Shown: one piece after another, positions 43,931 to 53,329 of the stretch
Position numbering within the stretch: the first letter of the stretch is position 1
Layout of the letters: each line of letters begins with the position of its first letter
DNA from: Solimonas sp. SE-A11
Lineage (GTDB): Bacteria > Pseudomonadota > Gammaproteobacteria > Nevskiales > Nevskiaceae
Reading direction: 5' to 3'
DNA length: 64,000 nucleotides
NCBI RefSeq assembly: GCF_030345715.1
Contig: NZ_JAUASX010000001.1
Span: 496,001 to 560,000, forward strand
The notes under the pieces: model-generated
What the model saw: only the letters and a program-made list of their open reading frames with translations
What the model was told of the DNA's origin: nothing
The model's database searches: none
Translations under genes and position numbers: made by a program

Positions 43931-46060
43931 ATGAAACGCGTTTCCGTGGATATCGGCGGCACCTTCACCGATTGCTTCGTGGTCTGGGACAACCAGTACG
44001 TGGAGGGCAAGGCCCTGACCACGCACCACAACCTGGCGCTGGGCTTCAACGAGTCGCTGGGTGACGCCTGCAAGCAGCTGGGCCTGGAGTCGTCCAAGCT
44101 GCTGTCGGAAGTGGATTCGGTGCGCTATTCGACCACGCTGGGCACCAATGCGCTGATCGAGCGCAAGGGCCCGCGCATTGGCGTGCTGGTGACCACCGGC
44201 TTCAAGAGCACCATCCCGCTGTCCCGTGCCCGTGGCTACGGTGAGGGTTTGTCCGAGCACGAGCAGATGGACATCCCCAATGCCTCGCGCCCGGAGCCCA
44301 TCGTCCCCATCCCGATGATCCGAGAGGTCCGCGAGCGCATCGACTATCTGGGCGACGTGTTCTGGAAGCTGGACGAGGATGACGTGCGCCTGCGCATCCG
44401 CGAGCTGGTGGATTCCGGCGCCGAGGCGTTGGTGGTGATGTTCACCAACAGCGTCGTCAACCCGGTGAACGAGCTTCGCGTGCGCGAAATCTTCCTGGAG
44501 GAGTACCCGGCGCATCTGCTGGGCGCCATCCCGATGCTGTTGTCGCACCAGGTGGCTGGCCGCAAGGGCGAGTACGCCCGTGGCACGTCCACCATCATGG
44601 ACGCCTTCCTGCACCAGACCATGTACCACGGCCTGGGTACGCTGGAGCTGAACCTGCGTGCGCAGGGCTACAACAAGCCGATGCTGGTCAGCCACAACTC
44701 CGGCGGCATGGCGCAGCTGAACTCCACGGATGCGCTGCAGACGGTGCATTCCGGCCCGGTGTCGGGCATCGCGGCCAGCGAGCACCTGGCGGCGGCGGCC
44801 GAACTGGGCAACGTGGTGGCCACCGACATGGGCGGCACCAGCTTCGACATCGGCATCGTCGACCAGGGTGGCGTGAAGCACTATGACTTCAATCCGGTGA
44901 TCGACCGCTGGATGGTGTCGATCCCGATGGTGCACCTGGTAACCCTGGGCGCCGGCGGCGGATCGATCGCGCGCTATGACCGCATGTTCGGCTCGGTGGA
45001 ACTGGGCCCGCAGTCGGCCGGCTCCGACCCCGGCCCGGCCTGCTACGACCGCGGCGGCCTCAAGCCGACCGTGACCGATGCCGACCTGGTACTGGGCTAC
45101 CTGGACCCCAAGAACTACGCCAACGGCCGCATCCCGCTGAACCCGCGCCGCGCCAAGCAGGCCATCGAGGACGAGCTTTGCGATGACCTGGACATGGACG
45201 TCACCGAGACGGCCAAGCTGATCAAGCGCAACGTCGACGCGGGCATGGCCAATGGCATTGCCACCGAGCTGCGCACCCGCGGCTACGAGCCCAAGGACTT
45301 CACGATCCTGGCCTATGGCGGCAACGGGCCGCTGCATGCCTGCGGCATCGCCAACGCGCTGGGCGTCAGCAAGATCCTGGCTCCACCGTTCTCGTCCACC
45401 TTCTCGGCCTGTGGTGCCGGCAATGTCAACCAGATGCACATCCACGAGATGAGCACCTGGACGGTGTTGTTCAACCCGGCCACGAAGAGCTTCTTCAACC
45501 AGTACGACAGCTTCAACAAGAGCGTCGAGGAACTGGAGCGCCGGGGCCGCGAGGACCTGATCCGCCAGGGCATGCCGACCGACCAGATCCGTTATCGCCT
45601 GGAGCTCGACATGCGCTACGGCAACCAGCGCGTGCAGACCGCGGTGGTGACAGAGATGGGCCGCCTGCATTCGCAGCGCGAGGTGCTGGCGCTGATGGAC
45701 CAGTTCCACAAGAGCTACGGCGCGCGCTTCGGTGAGGGCAGCCAGTCGCCGGAGACTGGTGTGCGCATCAACACCATCCGCGTCTGTTCCTACGTGGAAC
45801 AGCCCAAGGTGGCCTTCGCCAAGCTCAAGCTCAGCGGCAAGACCCTGCCGCCGCCGGAAGCCGTGTCGAAGCGGCCCTGCCACTACGTGGGCCAGGACCA
45901 GGCGCTGGACACCCCCATCTACGACGACAAGGCGCTGGCCGAGGGTACCCGCATCCCGGGGCCGGCCATCGTCACGACCCGTGCGACCACCTACCTGGTG
46001 GAGCCGGGCTGGACCTTCCACGCCGCGGCACAGGGCGGTGTCTGGTTCATCAAGGAATAA
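43931..46060 (+). CDS. ketone carboxylase alpha-prime-type subunit (HyuA-like, ApcC-like)
   Basis: A 709-residue HyuA-family protein starting MKRVSVDIGGTFTDCFVVWD, with a second nucleotide-binding motif ATDMGGTSFDIGIVD near residues 296-310 and GGNGPLHACGIANALGV near 462-478. It is more canonical than the first HyuA-like protein. Two different HyuA-like subunits in one operon is the hallmark of acetophenone carboxylase. It starts 14 bases after the gamma-like gene and is followed after 12 bases by the HyuB-like gene. Confidence 0.85.
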   Translation: MKRVSVDIGGTFTDCFVVWDNQYVEGKALTTHHNLALGFNESLGDACKQLGLESSKLLSEVDSVRYSTTLGTNALIERKGPRIGVLVTTGFKSTIPLSRARGYGEGLSEHEQMDIPNASRPEPIVPIPMIREVRERIDYLGDVFWKLDEDDVRLRIRELVDSGAEALVVMFTNSVVNPVNELRVREIFLEEYPAHLLGAIPMLLSHQVAGRKGEYARGTSTIMDAFLHQTMYHGLGTLELNLRAQGYNKPMLVSHNSGGMAQLNSTDALQTVHSGPVSGIAASEHLAAAAELGNVVATDMGGTSFDIGIVDQGGVKHYDFNPVIDRWMVSIPMVHLVTLGAGGGSIARYDRMFGSVELGPQSAGSDPGPACYDRGGLKPTVTDADLVLGYLDPKNYANGRIPLNPRRAKQAIEDELCDDLDMDVTETAKLIKRNVDAGMANGIATELRTRGYEPKDFTILAYGGNGPLHACGIANALGVSKILAPPFSSTFSACGAGNVNQMHIHEMSTWTVLFNPATKSFFNQYDSFNKSVEELERRGREDLIRQGMPTDQIRYRLELDMRYGNQRVQTAVVTEMGRLHSQREVLALMDQFHKSYGARFGEGSQSPETGVRINTIRVCSYVEQPKVAFAKLKLSGKTLPPPEAVSKRPCHYVGQDQALDTPIYDDKALAEGTRIPGPAIVTTRATTYLVEPGWTFHAAAQGGVWFIKE

Positions 46061-46072
46061 GAGGAGCGAGAC

Positions 46073-48343
46073 ATGCACGACAAGATTTCCGCCGAAGACC
46101 AGGCACTGCTGGACAAGTTCCTCGCCGACAACAAGATGTTTCTCGGGCCGGATCCCGAGATCATGCGCAACCACGGCGTGGCGCCGCGCTCCGAGGCGGA
46201 GGACGCGATCCTCTCCAAGGGCTTCGACGCTCACCGCGCGCACCACATCCGCGGCCTGGTGAACGCGGCGCTGTCCGAGTCCTTCCAGATGGTGAACCAG
46301 ATGGGCGCGGCGCCGGGTGCCAAGTGGGGCGACCTGGTGACGGCCATCTACACCGCCAACGGCAACCTGGCGATGATCGCGCCGCATGGCATCATCACCT
46401 TCGCCGCCTGCGCCTTCTACCCGATCCGCTTCATCATCAAGAACTGGATGGAAGACCCCACCGTCGGCGTCAAGGACGGCGACGGCTTCATCCACAACGA
46501 CGCGCGCTACGGCGGTGTGCACAACACTGACCAGTCGATGATGATGCCGCTGTACTACAAGGGCGAGCTGATCTGCTGGCTGTCCTCGACCATCCACGAG
46601 GGCGAGAACGGCGCCTGCGAGCCGGGCGGCCTGCCGGCGGCGGCCGAGAGCAAGTACGACGAGGGCATCAAGATGTCGCCCTTCAAGGTCGTGGAGAACT
46701 TCCAGCTCAAGCGCGACCTGGTGACCTTCCTGCAGAACTCGGTGCGTGACCCGAAGCTGCAGCTGGAGGACATGAAGGTCAAGCTGCACGCGGTGATGCG
46801 GCTGCGCGAGCGTATCGTGGCGATCCTGGACCAGTTCGGCCGCGAGGCGCTGATCGGCACCATGCGCATGCACCTGGAGGACACCGAGGTGGAGGTGCGC
46901 CGCCGCATCCGCGAGCTGCCGGACGGCACCACCCGCGTGCTGCAGTTCATGGACTCGTCGCTGCGCGAGAACATCATGCAGAAGATCAGTGTGGCGATCA
47001 CCGTCAAGGGTGACCGCATGCTGATGGACTTCCGCGGTACGGCGCCGCAGTTCCTGAACCGCTCGGTGAACACCAACCTGGCGTCGTTCAAGGCGGCTCT
47101 GGCCACCGGCCTGCTGCAGAATATCTGGCCGGACCTGCCGCACACCATGGCGGTTCTCTCGCCGATCGAGGTCATCACTGACCGCAATTCGATCGTGGAT
47201 GCCGAGGGCGAGATGCCGCAGGCCATGAGCCTGATGCCGCTGTTCAAGGCCTGCGTGGCCTGGACCATCCCGATGGCCAAGTTCAACTATAGCCTGCCGA
47301 AAAAGTACTCGGCGATCATCGCCTCGCAGTACGACCAGGCCGCCACCTTCATCTACGGCGGCCTGACCCAGCACGGCGACGTCACCGGCAACTTCTGCGG
47401 TGACATCAACGGCATGGGGCAGGGCGCGCGCAGCCACGCGGACGGCGAGCACTCGGTGTCGCCGGTGTTCGGCTTCATGGCCGACTCGGGCGAGCACGAG
47501 ATCAACGAAGAGGACACCCCGATCATCCGCCTGGGCGCCCAGCGCCTGGCCAAGGACCGCATCGGTTTCGGCAAGTATCGCGGCGGCATGGGCTACGAGC
47601 AGATCGCCACGGCGCGCGGTTCGGGCCTGTGGGGCTTCATGACGGGCTGCGAGGGCTCCAAGTTCCCCTCGGCGCAAGGCCTGTTCGGCGGCTACTCCTG
47701 CCCCAGCTACCAGCTGATGAAGATCAAGGGCATCAACATCTTCGAGGAGCTGAAGAAGAATCCGAACGTGGTCGAGGTGTTCGACATCGTCAAGCTGATG
47801 AACGAGCGCCCGATCCCTGGCGGCAAGTACAGCAGCAACGACATGGGCATGACTTTCGAGCTCTGCAGCGATGGCGAGATCTACATGATCTGCCAGGGCT
47901 CCGGTGGCGGCTACGGCGACGTGCTGGAGCGCGACCCGGCGCTGGTGATGAAGGACGTGCGCGAGGACCTGCTGTCGCCCGACCTGGCCCGCGAGATCTA
48001 CCAGGTGGTGTTCGACGACAAGACCCTGGTGGTGGACGAGGACGCCACCGCGAAGCTGCGTGCCGATGTGCGCCGCCAGCGTCTGGCCCGCGGCAAGCCC
48101 TTCGACCAGTTCTGCAAGGAATGGGTCACCCCCGAGCCGCCGGCACACCTGCCATACCTGGGCTCCTGGGACAACCCGAAGGAGATCTACGCCACGACCC
48201 CGATGGGCCAGCGCGTGAAGATGCCGGCGGACCAGATCCAGGGCGTGTTCATGCCCAACCCCAAGGACCTCGCGATCATGCAGTTGGAGGGCGAGGTCGA
48301 GAAGCTGAAGGCGCAACTGGCGGAGTGCCAGAGCGGCAAGTAA
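46073..48343 (+). CDS. ketone carboxylase beta-type subunit (HyuB-like, ApcD-like)
   Basis: A 756-residue HyuB-family protein. The family core is visible in NTDQSMMMPLYYKGELICWLSSTIHEGENGACEPGG, in RMLMDFRGTAPQFLNRSVNTN and in IYGGLTQHGDVTGNFCGDINGMGQGARSHADGEHS. This subunit holds the carboxylation site in related ATP-dependent carboxylases. The C-terminus (EVEKLKAQLAECQSGK) forms a short coiled coil. GAGGAG precedes the ATG. The size fits the 87-kDa subunit of acetophenone carboxylase. A 67-base gap precedes the SDR gene. Confidence 0.85.
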   Translation: MHDKISAEDQALLDKFLADNKMFLGPDPEIMRNHGVAPRSEAEDAILSKGFDAHRAHHIRGLVNAALSESFQMVNQMGAAPGAKWGDLVTAIYTANGNLAMIAPHGIITFAACAFYPIRFIIKNWMEDPTVGVKDGDGFIHNDARYGGVHNTDQSMMMPLYYKGELICWLSSTIHEGENGACEPGGLPAAAESKYDEGIKMSPFKVVENFQLKRDLVTFLQNSVRDPKLQLEDMKVKLHAVMRLRERIVAILDQFGREALIGTMRMHLEDTEVEVRRRIRELPDGTTRVLQFMDSSLRENIMQKISVAITVKGDRMLMDFRGTAPQFLNRSVNTNLASFKAALATGLLQNIWPDLPHTMAVLSPIEVITDRNSIVDAEGEMPQAMSLMPLFKACVAWTIPMAKFNYSLPKKYSAIIASQYDQAATFIYGGLTQHGDVTGNFCGDINGMGQGARSHADGEHSVSPVFGFMADSGEHEINEEDTPIIRLGAQRLAKDRIGFGKYRGGMGYEQIATARGSGLWGFMTGCEGSKFPSAQGLFGGYSCPSYQLMKIKGINIFEELKKNPNVVEVFDIVKLMNERPIPGGKYSSNDMGMTFELCSDGEIYMICQGSGGGYGDVLERDPALVMKDVREDLLSPDLAREIYQVVFDDKTLVVDEDATAKLRADVRRQRLARGKPFDQFCKEWVTPEPPAHLPYLGSWDNPKEIYATTPMGQRVKMPADQIQGVFMPNPKDLAIMQLEGEVEKLKAQLAECQSGK

Positions 48344-48410
48344 AAGGGGGAGCGGCGCCTCACCAGACGGTAGGGCGCCGCAAATCCCAAGGATCGACAG
48401 GAGGAGAACA

Positions 48411-49211
48411 ATGACCGATTACAACAAGATGTTCCGGCTCGACGGCAAGGTGGCCCTGGTTACCGGCGGCGCGCGCGGTATCGGTGCCGAGGTGGCGGAG
48501 GCGCTGGCGCAGGCCGGCGCGGCGGTGATGGTGACCGACATCCTCGACAGCGTCGGGCAGCAGACCGTGGAGAAGATCCGCAAGGCTGGTGGCAAGGCGG
48601 CCTTCACGCATCACAACGTCACCGTGGAAGCCGAGTGGGAAGCGGCCATCGCGGCGACGCAGAACGAGTTGGGCGGCTTTGACATCCTGGTGAACAACGC
48701 CGGCATCGAGACCGCCGCGCTGCTGGCGCAGTGCGAGCTGGAAGATTTCCGCAAGCTGATGGACGTCAACGTCAATGGCGTCTTCCTGGGCCTGAAGCAC
48801 GCGGTGCGCACGCTCAAGCCGGGCAGCTCCATCGTCAACCTTTCCTCGGTGGCGGGCCTGATCGGCACGACCGGCCACATCGCCTATCACGCCTCCAAGG
48901 GCGCGGTGCGCCTGATGGCCAAGGCGGCGGCGGTGGAATGCGCGCAGCTGGGCCTGGGCATCCGCATCAACTCGGTACACCCGGCCATCGTCGACACCGA
49001 GATGGGCACCAACTTCATCAAGCACTTCGTGGACCTGAAGCTGGCGCCGGACTACGCCACCGCTGAGGGCGCCTTTAAGGCGGCGCATCCGCTGGGCGGC
49101 TTCGGCAAGCCGGCCGACGTGGCCAGCGCCGTGATCTATCTCAGCTCCGAGGCCGGCCGCTGGATCACCGGCACCGAGCTGGTGCTCGACGGCGGCTACA
49201 CGGCGGTCTGA
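48411..49211 (+). CDS. short-chain dehydrogenase/reductase (copy 1)
   Basis: A 266-residue classical SDR. The cofactor motif TGGARGIG is near residues 17-24, NNAG near 93-96, the catalytic serine in SSVAGL near 144, and YHASKGA (Tyr and Lys of YxxxK) near 160-166. The acidic residue in MVTDI after the second strand suggests NAD rather than NADP preference. In the Aromatoleum ethylbenzene pathway an SDR oxidises 1-phenylethanol to the ketone that is then carboxylated, and here the SDR directly follows the carboxylase genes, so oxidation of a secondary alcohol to the carboxylase substrate is the best guess. AGGAGGAG precedes the ATG. Confidence 0.9.
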   Translation: MTDYNKMFRLDGKVALVTGGARGIGAEVAEALAQAGAAVMVTDILDSVGQQTVEKIRKAGGKAAFTHHNVTVEAEWEAAIAATQNELGGFDILVNNAGIETAALLAQCELEDFRKLMDVNVNGVFLGLKHAVRTLKPGSSIVNLSSVAGLIGTTGHIAYHASKGAVRLMAKAAAVECAQLGLGIRINSVHPAIVDTEMGTNFIKHFVDLKLAPDYATAEGAFKAAHPLGGFGKPADVASAVIYLSSEAGRWITGTELVLDGGYTAV

Positions 49212-50008
49212 TGGCCTCCCTGTCCGCGATGCTGTCCGCCGGCAAGCGGCCGCTGTGGCTGGACTACGGCGACTATGCCGGCGCCCTGCTGGCCGGAGGC
49301 GCCGTGCCCTGGCTGGACGTGGCCGGCACCATCGCGCTTCAGCGCAAGGCGCAGGGCCTGCTGCGTTCCGACGTGCTGCAGCTGCCGGTGGCCGCGGTGA
49401 CCGAGGCCTGGGTGGCGGCGCATCCGGCGCTGCGCGAGGCCATGGCGGCCAAGCGCCGCGCCGTGGTGCCGCTCAAGACGCTGCTGGCCGACGAGTCGCT
49501 GCGCGCGCACCTGGTGGAACTCGCCAAGGGCCTGCGCTCCTGTTTCGCCGAGGCGCCGCTGGCGCTGGCCTGCCCTTCGCCGCGCGCCTGGGTGGCGGCG
49601 GCCTACCGGCTCGCGCATGGCGAGACGGTGGAAGTGGGCGAGGACGAGGCCGACAGCGCGGCGGTGTACATGGCCGACTTCCTGCGCTGCTTCGGCGAGG
49701 CCGGCATCGACATCCTGCTGCTGCAGGAAGGCGAGGAGCCGCCGCTGCCGGAGCTGTACACGCCGGTGCTGAACGTGGCGGCGCACTATCGCTGGGAGGC
49801 AGGCCTGCAAGGGCCGGCCGGTACCCCCGCGGCGGGCCTGGCCTTCGTCATCGCGCCGGATTCGACCAGTGGCCGTCCGCTGGCGCCGGCCTACTGGGGC
49901 GGCGCGGCGGCGGAAGATTGCCCGCCGCAGGGATTCCGCCATGCAGCGATCCCGGCCGACGCGCAGCCTGAGTCGGTGCTGCAGCGCCTGGCGGAGCTGC
50001 GCCAATGA
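49211..50008 (+). CDS. possible fifth subunit of the ketone carboxylase (ApcE-like position)
   Basis: A 265-residue protein without a motif I can name confidently. It is soluble and mixed alpha/beta, with segments such as CFAEAPLALACPSPRAWVAAAY and YMADFLRCFGEAGIDILLLQEGEEPPLPELY that weakly recall uroporphyrinogen-decarboxylase-type barrels. Acetophenone carboxylase needs a fifth, separate subunit of about 34 kDa (ApcE) for activity; this gene, with one base of overlap with the SDR stop, is the only candidate in the operon. That role is inferred from position and size and is not certain. Confidence 0.45.
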   Translation: MASLSAMLSAGKRPLWLDYGDYAGALLAGGAVPWLDVAGTIALQRKAQGLLRSDVLQLPVAAVTEAWVAAHPALREAMAAKRRAVVPLKTLLADESLRAHLVELAKGLRSCFAEAPLALACPSPRAWVAAAYRLAHGETVEVGEDEADSAAVYMADFLRCFGEAGIDILLLQEGEEPPLPELYTPVLNVAAHYRWEAGLQGPAGTPAAGLAFVIAPDSTSGRPLAPAYWGGAAAEDCPPQGFRHAAIPADAQPESVLQRLAELRQ

Positions 50009-50472
50009 CCGACCTGTCCCTGCGCGGGGATCACCTGTTCACCATGGACGCGACGCTGCAGGCGCCGCCCGAGGTGATCGGGCCCGTGCCGGAGGGCATT
50101 CGCGTGAACTTCCACGTCACCGGCGGCCTCTTCGAGGGTGCGCGGTTGCGCGGCAAGCTGCGTGCGGTGGGGCAAGACGCCTTCCTGCTGCGCCGTGACG
50201 GCATGGGCTTGCTCGAGGTGCTGCTGACGCTGGAGACCGACGACGGCGCGCTGATCGAGGCGCGCTATGAGGGCCTGGGCGATTTTGGCGTGGGAGCCTA
50301 CGAGGGGTTCCTGCGCGGCGAGGTTCCGCCCAGCGCCGAGCTGCACACCTTTCCGCGTCTGCGTACGGCGCACCCGGATTACCAGTGGTTGCAGCGCCTG
50401 GCCTGCGTCGGGCGGGGGCACGTGGACATGCAGCGCCACGAGGTGCGCTACGAAGTCTACGCACTGGGCTGA
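50005..50472 (+). CDS. DUF3237 (UPF0311) family protein
   Basis: A 155-residue protein of the DUF3237 beta-barrel-like family. Typical features are the GPVPEGIRVNFHVTGGLFEGARLRG opening, the LRRDGMGLLEVLLTLETDDGALIEARYEG core, and a late aromatic YQWL...VGRGHVD segment. Its molecular function is unknown; members are frequent in clusters for aromatic or terpenoid degradation. The start overlaps the previous stop (ATGA) and it is 26 bases before the CoA ligase gene, so it belongs to the same transcript. Confidence 0.85.
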   Translation: MTDLSLRGDHLFTMDATLQAPPEVIGPVPEGIRVNFHVTGGLFEGARLRGKLRAVGQDAFLLRRDGMGLLEVLLTLETDDGALIEARYEGLGDFGVGAYEGFLRGEVPPSAELHTFPRLRTAHPDYQWLQRLACVGRGHVDMQRHEVRYEVYALG

Positions 50473-50498
50473 CACAAGAAATATAAGGAGAAACAGCG

Positions 50499-52529
50499 AT
50501 GGTCATGGAAGGAGAAAAGCTCTGGGCGCCGCGCAAGGAATTCGCGGATGCGTCCAACATCGCCCGCTACCAGCGCTGGCTGAAGGCCGAGCGCGGCATC
50601 GACACCGCGGACTACCACGCCCTGTGGCAGTGGTCGGTGAAGGATACGGCCGGCTTCTGGGCCTCGATCTGGGATTACTTCGAGGTGCAGTCCGACCAGC
50701 CCTACCGCAGCGTGCTGGAACGCCCGGCCGACGGCGGCATGATGGGCACGCAGTGGTTCCCCGGCTCGCGCGTGAACTATGCCGAGCACCTGCTGCGCCA
50801 TGAGGTGGAGGGTGCGGACCGCCCGGTGTTCCACCACCTGTCCGAGACGCGCCCGCTGGCCACCATGAACTGGCGTGAGCTGGGCCGGCAGGTGCGCATC
50901 CTGGCCACGCGCCTGCGCGCCATGGGCCTGCAGCCCGGCGACCGCGTGGTGTCCTACATGCCCAACGTGCCGGAGACCGCCATCGCGATGATGGCCACGG
51001 CCGCCATCGGATGCATCTGGTCCTCGGCGGCGCCGGAGTTCGGCGTCAAGACGGTGATCGAGCGCTTCTCGCAGATCGAGCCTAAGCTGATCTTCGCCGC
51101 CGACGGCTACCGCTTTGGCGGCAAGGACTTCAAGCGCGAAGAGGAAGTGCGCCGTATCGCCGGCTCGCTGCCGAGCCTGAAGAAGATCGTCTGGCTGCCC
51201 TACCTGGACCCGCAGGCCGCACCGCCGGCCATGCCGGACCTGGTCGCCTGGTCCTCGCTGCTGGACCACCCGGACGTGCCGCGCGAGGGCTTCCAGTTCA
51301 CCCGGGTCGAATACGACCATCCGCTCTGGGTGGTGTTCTCCTCGGGCACCACCGGCCTGCCCAAGGCCATCGTGCACAGCCATGTCGGCGTGCTACTGGA
51401 ACACTACAAGTTGCTCAGCTTCCACCTGAACCTGGGCCCCAAGTCGGTGATGTTCTTCTACAGCACCACCGGCTGGATGATGTGGAACCTGGTGATCGCC
51501 TCGCTGCTGACCGGCAGCGCGGCGGTGCTCTACGACGGCAACCCGGCCTTCCCCACGCCGGACTTCCTGTGGAAGCTCGCCGCCGAGACGCGCGCCACCA
51601 GCTACGGCGCTAGCCCCACCTTCGTGCAGATGATGGAGAAGGCAGGCCTCAAGCCCGGCGAGCAGTACGACCTGTCGGCCCTGGAAGGCATCGTAGTGGC
51701 CGGCGCGCCGTCCACGCCGGAGACCTTCGCCTGGTTCTACAAGGCGGTGAAGCAGGACCTGTGGGTCACCTCGCAGAGCGGCGGCACCGAGATCTGCAGC
51801 GGCTTCGTCGGCGCCTCGCCGACCCTGCCGGTCCACGCCGGCGAGATCCAGACGCGCATGTTGGGTATGGACGTGCACGCCTGGACCGACGACGGCAAGG
51901 AACTGATCGACGAGGTCGGTGAACTGGTGGTGACCAGCCCGTTCCCATCCATGCCGATCCACTTCTGGAACGACACCGGCGGCAAGCGCTACCGCGAGTC
52001 CTACTTCGATGTCTTCCCCGGCATCTGGCGCCACGGCGACTTCATCAAGATCAAAGGGCGCGGCGGTTGCTACATCTACGGCCGCTCGGATTCCACGCTC
52101 AACCGCTTCGGCGTGCGTATCGGCACCGCCGAGATCTACCGCGCGGTGGAGCAGGTGGAGGAAGTGGCCGACAGCCTGATCGTCTGCGTGGAACTGCCGG
52201 GCGGCAACTTCTTCATGCCGCTGTACCTGCGCCTGAAGCCGGGCGCGGTGCTGGACGACGCGCTGCGCAAGAAGATCAACACGCGCCTGCGCGATGACTG
52301 CAGCCCGCGCCACGTGCCGGACAAGATCTATGGCGTGGATGCCATTCCCTACACCCTGACCGGCAAGAAGATGGAGGTGCCGGTGCGCAAGCTGCTGATG
52401 GGCTGGCCGCTGGACAAGGCCGCCAGCCGCGACGCGATGATGAACCCGGAGTCGATCGACTGGTTCGTGACGTTTGCGCAGGAATCCACCGACTACGACT
52501 GGCGCGGCACGGCCGCGGCCAAGGCCTGA
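50499..52529 (+). CDS. acetoacetate/beta-keto acid--CoA ligase (copy 1)
   Basis: A 676-residue adenylate-forming ligase of the acetoacetyl-CoA synthetase type. The AMP-binding motif [18 protein letters not shown] is near residues 277-294, [13 protein letters not shown] near 423-435 and [19 protein letters not shown] near 526-544. The C-terminal catalytic lysine lies in [12 protein letters not shown] near 620. The enzyme class turns beta-keto acids into CoA thioesters; in ethylbenzene degradation the homologue is benzoylacetate-CoA ligase, which acts right after acetophenone carboxylase. The position after the carboxylase genes supports the same sequence of steps. AAGGAGAAA precedes the ATG. 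A paralogue is at 54484. Confidence 0.9.
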   Translation: MVMEGEKLWAPRKEFADASNIARYQRWLKAERGIDTADYHALWQWSVKDTAGFWASIWDYFEVQSDQPYRSVLERPADGGMMGTQWFPGSRVNYAEHLLRHEVEGADRPVFHHLSETRPLATMNWRELGRQVRILATRLRAMGLQPGDRVVSYMPNVPETAIAMMATAAIGCIWSSAAPEFGVKTVIERFSQIEPKLIFAADGYRFGGKDFKREEEVRRIAGSLPSLKKIVWLPYLDPQAAPPAMPDLVAWSSLLDHPDVPREGFQFTRVEYDHPLWVVFSSGTTGLPKAIVHSHVGVLLEHYKLLSFHLNLGPKSVMFFYSTTGWMMWNLVIASLLTGSAAVLYDGNPAFPTPDFLWKLAAETRATSYGASPTFVQMMEKAGLKPGEQYDLSALEGIVVAGAPSTPETFAWFYKAVKQDLWVTSQSGGTEICSGFVGASPTLPVHAGEIQTRMLGMDVHAWTDDGKELIDEVGELVVTSPFPSMPIHFWNDTGGKRYRESYFDVFPGIWRHGDFIKIKGRGGCYIYGRSDSTLNRFGVRIGTAEIYRAVEQVEEVADSLIVCVELPGGNFFMPLYLRLKPGAVLDDALRKKINTRLRDDCSPRHVPDKIYGVDAIPYTLTGKKMEVPVRKLLMGWPLDKAASRDAMMNPESIDWFVTFAQESTDYDWRGTAAAKA

Positions 52530-52539
52530 GGAGCAGCCG

Positions 52540-53304
52540 ATGAGCAAGCGGGTAGAGGGTAAGGTCTGCGTCGTCACCGGCGGTGCCCGCGGCCTGGGCT
52601 TGGCCGCCGCCGAGGCGCTGCTGGCCGAGGGCGCCAAGGTGCTGCTGACCGACGTGGACCGCGCCGCGGGCGAGGCCGAGGCCAAGCGCCTGGGGCCGAA
52701 CGCAAAGTTCCGCGTGCAGGACGTCACCGACGTGGCCCAGTGGAACGAGGTTCTGGACGGCGTGGTCGCCGACTGGGGCCGTCTGGACGTGCTGGTGAAC
52801 AATGCCGGCGTCGCCGGCATCGCGGACGTGGAGGCCATCTCGCAGAAGGACTGGCAGCGCACCATCGACATCAACCTGACCGCCGTCTTCAACGGCACCC
52901 AGGCGGCGATCGCGCGCATGAAGTCCAGCGGCGGTTCGATCATCAACATCGCCAGCATCGAGGGCATCATGGGCGAGCCCCTGATCCCGGCCTACAACGC
53001 CAGCAAGGGTGGCGTGCGCATCTTCAGCCGCTCGGCGGCGATCCACTGCGCGCGCAGCGGCTACCGGGTGCGCGTCAACAACGTCTGCCCGGGCTTCGCC
53101 GAGACCCAGATGGTGGCCGGCGCCCTGGCCGGCATGACCCCCGAGAAAGCCCAGGAGTTCGCCACCCGCACGCTGGCGCGCATCCCCATGGGCCGTTTTG
53201 CAAAACCTTCCGAAATCGCGGCGGCGGTGCTGTTCCTGGCCTCCGACGAATCCAGCTACGTCACCGGCTCCGACCTCGTGGTCGACGGCGGCATGACGGC
53301 TTAA
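52540..53304 (+). CDS. short-chain dehydrogenase/reductase (copy 2)
   Basis: A 254-residue classical SDR with TGGARGLG near residues 13-20, LLTDVD (Asp after the second strand, suggesting NAD) and NNAGVAG near 87-93. The catalytic serine is in IASIEGIMG and the YxxxK motif in YNASKGG near 152-158. The end VTGSDLVVDGGMTA is typical. It is clearly distinct from copy 1, so the two probably oxidise different alcohols or act at different steps. The ATG is preceded by TGAGGAGCAGCCG and lies 10 bases after the ligase stop. Confidence 0.9.
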   Translation: MSKRVEGKVCVVTGGARGLGLAAAEALLAEGAKVLLTDVDRAAGEAEAKRLGPNAKFRVQDVTDVAQWNEVLDGVVADWGRLDVLVNNAGVAGIADVEAISQKDWQRTIDINLTAVFNGTQAAIARMKSSGGSIINIASIEGIMGEPLIPAYNASKGGVRIFSRSAAIHCARSGYRVRVNNVCPGFAETQMVAGALAGMTPEKAQEFATRTLARIPMGRFAKPSEIAAAVLFLASDESSYVTGSDLVVDGGMTA

Positions 53305-53329
53305 CACTGAAAATCCAGAGGAGACAAAA

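Noticed and set aside
43913-48316. Minus-strand frame of 1467 codons
   Set aside because: It mirrors the carboxylase subunit genes, is rich in His/Leu/Val/Asp in the manner of antisense frames, and has no family resemblance.
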